The notes under the pieces: generated by a model
The model's database searches: none
Seen by the model: the letters and a program-made list of their open reading frames with translations, nothing else
What the model was told of the DNA's origin: nothing
Made by a program: the position numbers and the translations under genes
Part shown: positions 55,089 through 64,000 of the stretch, one piece after another
Position numbering within the stretch: the first letter of the stretch is position 1
Layout: each line of letters starts with the position of its first letter
Assembly: GCF_020520425.1 (NCBI RefSeq)
Contig: NC_079489.1
Location: 19,058,001 to 19,122,000 of the forward strand
Length of the DNA stretch: 64,000 nt
DNA from: Spinacia oleracea
Lineage: Eukaryota; Streptophyta; Magnoliopsida; Caryophyllales; Amaranthaceae
Direction: 5' to 3'

Positions 55089-55482
55089 CCAAGTCTAGGG
55101 ATCAAATCTGCCTAATAGCAAAATTGTGCTTTATTTTTTTGCCTTTACCTTTACTTCTTCATTTTGAAGAGCACATCTACTTTTCCATTTTTTTTTGTTT
55201 TAAAAAGTTCAACTCTATACTCTGTAGTTTTCTTGAACTATGTTCCTAACAATTTTAAAAATATTATGTTATGAAACGTTTAAAGAATATGATTCTTCTT
55301 ATATGTAGTACTCCGTACAAACATTAGATTTATCAGTGATTGACTAAATTTTCCATTTTTAAAGAGCTTTCAAGTACGTGTATCTATAATAGCTTATGTC
55401 GTCTTTGATACAATACTTGTTTAAAAAATTTACTTTAATATTACTTGTGGTTTTATACACGAAACATTTTTTATAATTTATT

Positions 55483-56767
55483 GGAAATTTTGTGAAACAC
55501 TACCTTAATGTTTGGACGTTTTGTGAATTACTACCTTATAAAAACTTTTTTATATTTTACTACCTTATAAGTTTGATATGTTTTAGTAACACTACCTTGT
55601 AACAGAAAACGTTAAATCTCTCCGTTTGTGGGCCCATCGCCAACGACTTTATTACATTTCTCTTTCCTCTTTCTCAATGTCTGTTCTATGCTTCTCTTTC
55701 TCAATCCTTATCCTCTCATTTCTCAAAATCCAGACAACCATTAAGTCATTTCTTTGTATCCTCGTAATCATCATCATCATCTTTATGATCACCATCCGAT
55801 TTTTAGGCATTCGGGTTCATATTCTCATGGTTCTTTTACTTCTTTATATTCTCGACGACATTTAATCGAACACCACCCCTTGGCCACCGCTTCCACCATC
55901 ACATTCTGCCGACGAACTTTGTCTGCCGACACCTTCTTGGCTTTCTCTGTTGCACGGTTGCACCTTCTGCCATCAAGGTGTCGGAGCTGCTGCTCTGCTT
56001 CCATTTATTTTCTTGCTGCTATCCCTGTACTTCTTGCTGAAATGATACAACCTCTCCTTTATTTTTTTCCTGCTTTGATGACCAAAGATAAGTTTAAATT
56101 TCCTAAATATGAGTGGGCCAATATAAGTGGGTCTTTTCAAGGGGGCACTAGCATCAATTGTAGTGGTATTGTTGACCCTGAGTTTTGCAATTGAGGCAAT
56201 AAGTGTGTCTTTTGTTTGAGTTGCCATTTTACTTTCTTAAACTGGAATTGATGGAGAGAACTAAAGAGAGAGAGAGATGGGTTTTTTGCGATGATAATGA
56301 GAAATTGAGAAGGGAAGAAAATGGGACAATTAGGTGAACCGTGGTTGGATACGGGAGTTCTGTAACGGCTAGTTTTTTGGAGCATGTTGTAGAAACGCGA
56401 TTTGGGGGTAAATTAGCATTATTAAAATTTGAAGTTTTGTTGATTAATTTTCGGTAGCCGTTAGAATGTAAATCAATCCAGGTTGAGATCGTCGTTATTG
56501 ATCCCAAGTTACGCACAAGGGATTTTTGGAAATGAGAGATAAAGATTGATGAAGAGAAGTAGAAAACAGAGATTGAGAAAGAGGAAAGGGAAAGGGAATA
56601 AAATTGTTGGAGTGGGCCCCACAAACGGACAGATTTGACGTTTTCTGTTATAAGATAGTGTTACTAGAACATATCAAACTTATAAGGTAGTAAAATATAA
56701 AAAAGTTTTTATAAGGTAGTAATTCACAAAACGTCCAAACATTAAGGTAGTGTTTCACAAATTTTCC
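55483..56767. mobile_element. Mutator-like element with ~265 bp inverted ends and unidentified centre
   Basis: Ends GGAAATTTTGTGAAACACTA and GTAGTGTTTCACAAATTTTCC-type sequence are flanked by a perfect 9 bp duplication TAATTTATT (55474-55482 and 56768-56776). The inverted arms run through ACTACCTTATAA repeats, GTTTGTGGGCCCA and on into the CTTTCTCAATC region, about 265 bp each. The ~750 bp centre has an open frame of 146 codons (55754-56194, plus) which I do not recognise. It may be captured host sequence. Confidence 0.8.
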
Positions 56768-56846
56768 TAATTTATTTTATCAACTATTTATGGTTTGCTA
56801 GTTTGCTACTTCAAGTTTTCATAGAGTCAGTTGATACTAATATATA

Positions 56847-57103
56847 CTTCCTCCGTTCCGCAAAGGATGCATCATTTATATTTTCACGTATCCAACATGC
56901 TTCTTTGATCATTAATATATCTAATTGCGTGTAAGTTAAAATTATAAAAAGTTGATAATTGAAATCCTCACATTGATGCGAATTTAACGAGATCTCACTT
57001 CACTATTTTTGTTTTTACATAATGTGAAAGAATAATTGTCAAAGTTAGTTAATAAATAGTGTCCAAAAGAGAAACGATTGCATCTATTGCGGAACAGAGG
57101 AAG
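56847..57103. mobile_element. Stowaway-like MITE
   Basis: Ends CTTCCTCCGTTCCGCAAAGG and TTGCGGAACAGAGGAAG, near-perfect inverted repeats flanked by TA. AT-rich interior with GAATTTAACGAGATCTCAC. Confidence 0.75.
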
Positions 57104-57405
57104 TACTCCGTATTCGGCCCCCGTGATACACGAGCTATAGCTTAATTTGTCCGTGGTGAAAGAAGATGTGATTGGCACAAAAGCTAAAGGAAGATATTAG
57201 ATAACGACATTTGGGTCGTTATATATGCTCGCTACTTTTGGTTTTAGGTAGTGGAGGTGTCGTTTTAGTTTGTTGAAGATGAACGTAACTATATATGACG
57301 TTGTCTACCTCCAATAATGCAATAATGCGTAGTTTCGTTTTCAGAAATCATACATGTTTGTCCTGATTTTAAGGAGATAATGCTAGAATATAAATTTATT
57401 ACATA

Positions 57406-57670
57406 CACTACAAGAATTTGTATATTTTATGACAACCTAATAACGATGGGTAAAAATCCCGTCGTAAAAGGACTTTTACAACGGGATAATAATCCAACAA
57501 AGACGGGAACAATCGTCGCAAATGTTTTTTACGACGGGTTAACGACGGGATTTTCCATTAACGACGACCCCTTTTTATGACGGGTTCGCGACGGAAAATC
57601 CTGTCGTTAATCAACAATTAGGCTTTAGCGACGGGATTTCCCGTCGTTAATAGTACAATTTCTTGTAGTG
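57406..57670. mobile_element. CACTA-type MITE
   Basis: 265 bp from CACTACAAGAA to TTCTTGTAGTG with the 3 bp duplication ATA on both sides (57403-57405 and 57671-57673). The interior carries many GACGGG and CCCGTCGT subterminal repeats in both directions, the expected transposase-binding pattern of CACTA elements. No coding content. Confidence 0.85.
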
Positions 57671-58406
57671 ATAACAAAGTATTAGGACTTTTAGGAGCAT
57701 ACTTTTAGGAGCATATTATGATTGTTAATTAATTACGAATAATAAGAGGGTTTCATTTGAGGAATATAATTATTGTGCAAAATATATGGCTTGAGGTTAT
57801 TTAAGAACTACTTAGAAAGGAATTGTATAAGATAATCTCGTCCGAAAAAATAATCAAAATTTGGATCAGTTTGCATGTATGTATATGTTATATGTATCGT
57901 GTGTATATATCTATAGTCATGTCTTTTTCACGTATTTAACCACGATACCGGCAATAAACTTGGACAAGGGTCCCTTCAATTCATTGTCACAAACCTAATT
58001 TCCTTGTAATTTACGTGGTGCTATTTACTAGTCTTTCTTCCAGCAATGGTCCCTTCTTTGTCACAATGTCTCTATTCTCTAGTCTGATCACCTAATAAAT
58101 TGCCGTATTTACTATCTAAGTGGAGTATAACTTACAACTAGCAACAGAAAACAATAAAAAAAATATAAATACCGTAGAAAATAAGCTAAAACCATTTTTA
58201 TATGCAATCTAAATCTGTAACGTAAGTATATATGTTAGTGGCCCGTGATTTTTAAGTCTAAAGGAACCATAAATATAGTTCATATATACTTTAATTATTG
58301 ATTTATTTGGTAGCCGATCATAAATAATGTCAATGAATTTGTATGGAATCAAAATTAATATTTATTTCTATGGTAAATTTCCATTTACCATTCATTAGTC
58401 ATTACT

Positions 58407-58543
58407 ATTTGGAGAGTGATATTTTTTTTTGGTGCGAATGAGCCACAAGGGCGGGGATGAGAATCGATCCCAGGATCACCTGGAACCGGGATGGAAGCTC
58501 TAACCAACTGAGCTATCCATCACTCTCATTTGGAGAGTGATAT
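58407..58543 (-). mobile_element. tRNA-derived SINE with 16 bp target duplication
   Basis: Minus-strand insertion of about 105 bp (58423-58527) with an A-box GGATAGCTCAGTTGG, B-box-like GGATCGATTC and an A-tail (T run at 58423-58430 on the plus strand). ATTTGGAGAGTGATAT at 58407-58422 and 58528-58543 is a perfect duplication typical of LINE-driven retroposition. The B box differs from the tRNA consensus and the product is not a foldable tRNA, so it is not annotated as a tRNA gene. A tRNA retropseudogene is the alternative. Confidence 0.7.
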
Positions 58544-59404
58544 TAGATAGAAATGCAAATTTATGAATAAATATGTACGTACGTAGTACTAGGTTAGAAT
58601 TCTTGGTCACTCAATATCTTCAACTATCTAGCCATCTAGGTTAGTACTATGAATAAATTTATGAGCATGATGGTCATTATTGGTCATTCAATATCTTCAA
58701 CTATTCGAAGGGGTTAGATCAGAATCAGACAAAAACCCTCAGGACGCCATCGATCATGCTCCGCATCAACCTTTTCATCCTCTTAACACTAGTTTATTAC
58801 TAAGATTAGCTAAGTTAGATGACTAACCAATTGCTTGTAAAAGTTAATTAGTTAGGGCTCTTTCGGTAGTACTGTCAATTTTCAGTTTTTGGTTTTTTGT
58901 TTTAAAAGTCATATGATTTAAAGTGAATATGAACTAAAAACTAGCCATTCCTATATACTACGTAGTCATCAATCATCATGTTGAATCTGAAAAATGACAA
59001 CAACAAAACTAGAAACCACTTTGTGCTTTTCATATTTTTGTTTTTAATTTTGTAAAAACATCAGAAAACTGAAAACAAAAAATAAAAAACAAAAAACGAT
59101 ACCGAACGTGTTCTTAGTTATGCTAGCTACGTAGTAGGGACTAGGGAGTATGAGTTTAATGGTACAAATATTTGAGACTCCACCCATTTAGGTATTTACC
59201 ATAACAAAGTGGTACACATTTATTTTTGGACATGAGTATTTAGGTATACTTACTATATATGTCCATTCCCAATTAAACACGACTTCAACACATATAATAT
59301 GACATAACTTTAACTTACATTTATATATCATGATCTGATGATCCAAACATTGTAGTATATACATATACATCATATAAGAAGGAAAGATTATAAAAAAAAC
59401 AATC
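58544..59404. other. Promoter-side spacer of the third UGT copy
   Basis: AT-rich, no coding region. Includes a short imperfect repeat (GGTCATTCAATATCTTCAAC near 58683, TCACTCAATATCTTCAAC near 58606). Confidence 0.4.
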
Positions 59405-60094
59405 ATGATAATGGAGGGTGAACTTTATGAAAAACCAAGTAAAGGAGCTAATGTTTTAGTAGTCTCATACCCTCTACAAGGCCACATTAACCCTATGCTC
59501 CAATTCTCTAAACGCTTAGCTTCTAAAGGCCTCAAAGTCGCCGTGATCACCACCACTAGCGTCTCCGCCAATCAACCATCCAACACCGACTCCTCCTCTT
59601 CCACCCTCGAGTTTGTTCGTGTTTACGATGGTTTTGAGGACGAACCCGACAAAGTAGACGTAGAGGCATACCTTAATCGTCTAAGGGATTCATTATGCAA
59701 GAGCTTGTTTGGTTTACTTGACTATTACAAGCAAAATAGCATGAATCTTTACCCTACACCAAATATGGTCATTTATGATGCTATTATGCCTTGGGTTTTA
59801 CAAGTGGTTAAAAAATGTGGGCTTCAAGGGGCTCCTTTTTTTACCCAATCTTGTGTGGTTAATACAATTTATTACCATGCTTATAAAGGTCATCTCAACA
59901 CTCCTAAATATGGGTCGGACCATGTGTCCTTGCCTTCGGTCGGGTCGTTGTTACGGGGTCATGATTTGCCTACCTTTGTGTCTACTCCTGCCTTATACCC
60001 GGTTGCGTTGGTCAAGGTTTTATTCGATCAGTTCTCAAATTTGGAAGAGGTGGATTGTTTGTTTGTCAATACCATGGATATGCTAGAGAATGAG
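59405..60094 (+). CDS. UDP-glycosyltransferase, UGT74-type, exon 1 (partial gene)
   Basis: 230 uninterrupted codons from ATG 59405 to a donor GAG|GTATGA. Contains YPLQGHINPMLQFSKRLASK (catalytic His at 27), VRVYDGF, MVIYDAIMPWVLQVVKK (Asp at 125), GAPFFTQSC, and LEEVDCLFVNTMDMLENE, the same exon border as the complete gene at 25-31 kb. This acceptor-binding half is intact. Exon 2, with the PSPG sugar-nucleotide box, is not seen in the remaining 3.9 kb. The complete gene has a 4.4 kb intron, so exon 2 may lie just beyond the window; loss of exon 2 as in the 53 kb copy is the alternative. Substrate unknown. Confidence 0.82.
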
Positions 60095-60592
60095 GTATGA
60101 TATCTAAGTAATCATAGAACCTTAAAAGTTACAATATGGTTTAACATAGTGGTTGTAATTATAGGCAATAGTAGGACAAAATAGTCTTTTTCATCCACTT
60201 TCTTAAATCTCTAATTGCAAAAAAACTCTTATATTGACCTTTTCCAAAATTAGCTTTTTCACCCCAAAACTCTCTTCCAAACCATTCTTAACCAAACAAT
60301 TCTAAATAGCTTTTTCTAAAAGTCAAACCTCTAATTCACCCTAAAAAGCTCTTTTTCTCTCAAACCTCTCCTAACCAAACACCCCAAGAACTAATGCAAA
60401 AATTATGGTGTTTTGATTAAAGAGGTCAAAACTTGTCCTGTATACTCCGTACATATTCGTCTTGCATAGAACGTGTCAATAACTTTGACTATATATTCTC
60501 GATCATATGCATATATTTTCAAAAAGTATTGTCAAAGTCTTGTTAATTTTATTAGCCTCCGCATAATTTAAAATATTATTATTTTGTTTATA

Positions 60593-60852
60593 CTCTTCTC
60601 ATTTCATAATGATGTTTAAATTAAGAATTTGGATATTATTTATAATTTAAGAGAATCTTCTAAATTATTTTCAATACAAAAGAAAAAACATATTCATGTA
60701 GAGTTTTGTTTGATTTATTTCAATGAATATTTGACCAATATTAAAATTTTATAATTTTTGCTAATGTGTAATTAGAGATATATAAATGATACCAAATGAC
60801 ATTGACAAACGTGAAAAATAGAAATTGGAACATCATTATGGAACGAAATGAG
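60593..60852. mobile_element. Stowaway-like MITE in the UGT intron
   Basis: Ends CTCTTCTCATTTCATAATGA and TCATTATGGAACGAAATGAG flanked by TA. AT-rich interior. Confidence 0.75.
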
Positions 60853-61466
60853 TAGTATAGTTACGTTCTCGGCACTTTTTTTACGCATAAAAGAGATATT
60901 ATATTATATTAATAAGTAGGTTTTACAATTAACATCGTGATTAACCCAAAAACTTGCAACCCGATGAAACGCATGGACAACCAAAGCTATTAAAAGTTTC
61001 CAAAAAACTATACAACAAAACCACCCAAAATACTCCCAACTCGGCATACAATACATCTTGATAAACATCCATGCAAGGGAGAAAACACCAACTCATAACC
61101 TCTCCAACCTGCTTCTGCTCCTCCGCACTTAATTAAATGTTTAATAATCAATAATTCTTTGTACTCCACTAGTACTATATGTGCAGAAATTAAACTTGCA
61201 AACAAAAAGCATTTCGGGACGGGGGAACACTATGTAATAAATTGAAAAGTAAACGGATGATTTATCATTTATGTGTCCTGTTTGACGGTTTTATGCTTAC
61301 TCAATATAAAAATATATAGATTGAAAATTACGTTAAAAAAATGTGTTTAGGATTTTCAACACCTTTAATAATTTTCGCCTTTTCAGTTAAAATGTTCTAT
61401 TTAAGTCAGGAAGTTAGGTACATGTAGACATGTAGTTAGATACAGATTTTTATTTAATTTTGTTTA

Positions 61467-61788
61467 GAGCATCTACAATGGTAAGCTAATTTCTAAATTA
61501 GCTTGTCATGCCACATAATATTCCAAGCTACTTCCCTTTCTAGCTAGTTAGTACCCTAGTGGTTAGCTACTAGCTTGATATTTAATGTAATCATATTTGT
61601 CAATCAATATTTTAATTTAATTTAATTTAATTTAATATTATTTCATTGGCCAAGTTTTTTCAAGCAAATTAGCTTATATTTAAGCTAATTTGCTTGGCCA
61701 AGCTAATTTATTATTTCAACTCTAACGGTCAAGCTAGTAGCTCTAAAAATTGCAAGCAAGTCCCTAGCTACAACCATTGGAGATGCTC
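61467..61788. mobile_element. Tourist/Harbinger-like MITE
   Basis: Ends GAGCATCTACAATGG and CCATTGGAGATGCTC flanked by TTA on both sides (61464-61466 and 61789-61791). The interior has inverted AAGCTAATTT words and a short AATTT microsatellite (about 61612-61636). Confidence 0.75.
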
Positions 61789-61895
61789 TTAAAGAAAAAA
61801 GATTCGTCCAAATTGAAAGCATAGTCTAAACTGTTGACTAGTGAGTTCTGTGCGAGCTTCGAGTTTGGAACTTTGGACGGCTCTAATTTTTGTTA

Positions 61896-62220
61896 CTCCC
61901 TCCGTCCCATAATATAGTGCCTGTTTTCCTAAAATGGTGTCCCTAAATGATGTGCCTATTTCTATTTTAAACCATTAATTTTTACTTTGAAAATTGTATT
62001 TTTTGACTTTTATTCAACCCATGTGCTTGATTTTTGTCTTTTTTAGGCCTATTTATTATGTACACACCTTTAATCTCTAATTTCTCTCTCCATAAAAGCC
62101 AACTAACATGTACTTTATCTTGAAAGAACAAATAATTATTGTTTTTATTATCAATGTTATACTTTACCTTAATAACCGTGATTTTGGTCAAACAGGCACT
62201 ATATTATGGGACGGAGGGAG
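61896..62220. mobile_element. Stowaway MITE with long perfect ends
   Basis: CTCCCTCCGTCCCATAATAT continues to GTGCCTGTTT and is mirrored at the right end as AAACAGGCACTATATTATGG then GACGGAGGGAG. TA flanks both sides. The near-perfect ~34 bp ends suggest a fairly recent copy. Confidence 0.88.
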
Positions 62221-63407
62221 TACAATAAAATATAGGTGACCCCACACGGCATTTGTCTTCTTAAAAATTAAAATAGCATGTGGACCGTAATCACTACTCC
62301 GTATTTCCGTAATACAACAGGGAAAGGGATAAGAAATGGGTAGCACTGAGCCACTGAGGGAAAACCGGAAAAGGATAAGAAATGGGTAAGGAAAATCGTT
62401 TGTATTTGATCTCGTGTTAATTTTGGGTGTTGTTGTGTGTATTTGTATTTCGTTAAATTGTTTATATTAATTTCGGATTAGCCCTAAAAGAGAATCGGGT
62501 GCTGACACTAAAATAAAAATATTGTCTCTATTCCCTTGAATTTTATCTATTTTCAAAAGTAACAAATATCTCCACGAAAACATGTGTTTTGAGCTAAAAT
62601 CATTGTTTAATTTGATAATTCATAACTTTACAATTTGGGAGAAAAACTCAAATTTACAACCATAAGTGAAGCAAATTTAATTTGGAGGCAAAAATCATAC
62701 GGACGGATTACTCCACATAATTGTCAATTTAGAAAGCAGGAAACAAAAAACTCAAACAATATCCAAGTATAAAAAGTAAAATTCTATCATACGGAAGATT
62801 CAGAAAAACACAAACCAAATATCATTGTGAAAAAAAGCAAAAATAATTGGGAAAATAATTTATCACAATATTATTGTTTTCGTAGTATATAAGTCCTTTT
62901 AAACCGTTCTTTTCATCTTCTTTCCACTTATTTCAAAAAGAATAAGATTAGATAAGATTAGATAAGTTCATGAAAAATAAAGATTAACTAAGTACGAAAT
63001 ACATTTTATAACTAAAATAAGTTTTGAGAAATCAAACATTTTCAGATAAGTTCAGTTAAGTTCGGGTAATAAGTGAACGTCAGGTGAATAAAACACATCA
63101 TTGTATGTGCACTCTTCACCTTGAAAAAATACGTAGTGAGATTCAGGTCTAATAATTTCAAATAAATTGCAATCATGACCTATAAGGTCAATCAGTTTCA
63201 TACTTTCATACAACAAGGTCATGTAAGTTTATTCTCTATTAATACAGTCATATCATGTCCAATAAATCTCAATCGGGTCTTATCAGGTCAACCATTCCAA
63301 TAAATTCAAATAAGTGCAAACCATATAAGTTCAGATAAATTCATATTTCACCTGTTGAAGATAATGCACTCTTAATGTTAATAGAAATTAAGAATGATGA
63401 CATAGTA
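62221..63407. other. AT-rich spacer with AAGTTCA/GATAAG short repeats
   Basis: 62940-63370 holds many degenerate copies of AAGTTCAGATAAG/AAATTCAAATAAG words and AGATTAGAT tandem repeats. No gene seen. Confidence 0.4.
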
Positions 63408-63664
63408 CTCTCTATTTCTTTCTTTCTTACTTACTTTTTTAACATTTTATTTTTCACGGTCTCATGTGCACACATTTGATCATTAGTAAATCCAATTACA
63501 TATATTTCTTTTCAAAAAATGTTGATAATTTGAAAATATATATTGATAAAATTTCATAAATATCTCAACCATAATATTTTGGTGATTATAATTATGAGTA
63601 CTTAGAGTCAAAGTTTTCAAAATTTAACCACAAAACTTAAAGTGTAAAAAAAACGGAGGGGGAG
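63408..63664. mobile_element. Stowaway-like MITE, degraded
   Basis: Ends CTCTCTATTTCTTTCTTTC and AAAAAACGGAGGGGGAG flanked by TA. Interior GTCTCATGTGCACAC and AT-rich sequence. Confidence 0.55.
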
Positions 63665-64000
63665 TACCTCGTGCAGAACTCGACGTCTCGACGACATAAA
63701 TTCATATAAAAATATTACGACAAAGGTTGCAAGTTGCGACAACATTTAGTTGTCACAATCTTACGTGTCGGAATTTAATTGGTACATATAGGCGCCACGT
63801 AGGTTATGAGTCATCATAATATGTTTTTACTATCAATGCAATATTTTTACTATGAAAATATGTAAATAAGGTAGTCGATATAAAGAAGGAAAAAAAATTA
63901 GAATATTAAGGTTTTCCTACCTTTTTTGTAACATGTATAACAGGTTATATAAGTTAAATGTTTTAGTTTTCAATTTAAATCATGACACATAATCATGTCA
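63665..64000. other. Spacer at the window edge
   Basis: AT-rich sequence, probably still within the intron or flank of the third UGT copy. Nothing recognised. Confidence 0.3.

Noticed and set aside
55626..55865. 79-codon hydrophobic frame resembling a membrane protein
   Set aside because: Overlaps the inverted arm of a Mutator-like element; the Ser/Phe/Leu bias comes from CTTTCTC repeats in the arm.
58440..58525. Functional tRNA gene on the minus strand
   Set aside because: Box A is good, but the B box deviates from the consensus, the arms do not close into a cloverleaf by eye, an A-tail follows, and a 16 bp duplication flanks it; it is a retroposon.
5281..63660. CRISPR arrays, bacterial operons or phage genes
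   Set aside because: No regularly spaced repeats with unique spacers and no prokaryotic gene structure; the sequence is plant nuclear.

Overview
This is a plant nuclear window. Genes carry GT-AG introns, and the families present (UDP-glycosyltransferases of the UGT74 type, P-class PPR proteins, a mitochondrial Obg GTPase, a plant metallothionein) are those of an angiosperm. The very AT-rich spacers, the many Stowaway-like MITEs ending in CTCCCTCCGT or CTTCCTCCGT, and the Sirevirus, Tat and L1 relics suggest a eudicot, possibly Caryophyllales; that last step is inference.

Layout. 0-8.7 kb is a graveyard of transposons: a truncated gag-protease gypsy element (344-2927), a Tat-type gypsy relic (4390-5174), nested MITEs (5287-7265), a large palindrome (7944-8078) and a short Mutator-like element (8120-8674). 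A 4.8 kb inversion (2928-7700) can be read from two split elements and an inverted target-site duplication. 9.1-14 kb is a PPR pseudogene on the minus strand with a decayed L1 LINE in its intron. 16.1-16.4 kb is a two-exon 42-residue metallothionein gene on the minus strand. 17.4-18.5 kb is a decayed tandem copy of the 3' part of the next gene, 20.45-22.55 kb, which codes for a mitochondrial Obg GTPase in five exons (550 residues). A CACTA transposase relic lies at 24.0-24.6 kb.

From 25 kb on the window is a UGT74-type glycosyltransferase cluster, all on the plus strand: one complete gene with a 4.4 kb intron (25349-31108), one exon-1-only pseudogene (53163-53722), and one intact exon 1 whose second exon is not in the window (59405-60094). 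The long intron of the first gene holds a Mutator-like element that has captured a PPR gene fragment (27618-28523). The 22 kb between the first and second UGT copies is mostly retrotransposons: a partial gypsy-type LTR (31294-34080), a young 6.9 kb Sirevirus-like copia element with almost no pol and an altered RT active site (34669-41528), and a young 9.0 kb Tat-lineage gypsy element (41915-50881). The Tat element has archaeal-type RNase H and, on its opposite strand, a four-exon antisense gene. After it come a Helitron-like element, a third Mutator-like element, a CACTA MITE, a tRNA-derived SINE with a 16 bp duplication, and further MITEs.

The functional host content is therefore small: OBGM, the metallothionein and one or two UGT74 genes. 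No new defence or metabolic system is seen. The most notable things are the reconstructable inversion, the antisense spliced gene of the Tat element, the gene-capturing Mutator-like element inside a UGT intron, and the unusually compact metallothionein. All reading was by eye; similarity claims rest on recognised motifs, not on database searches.
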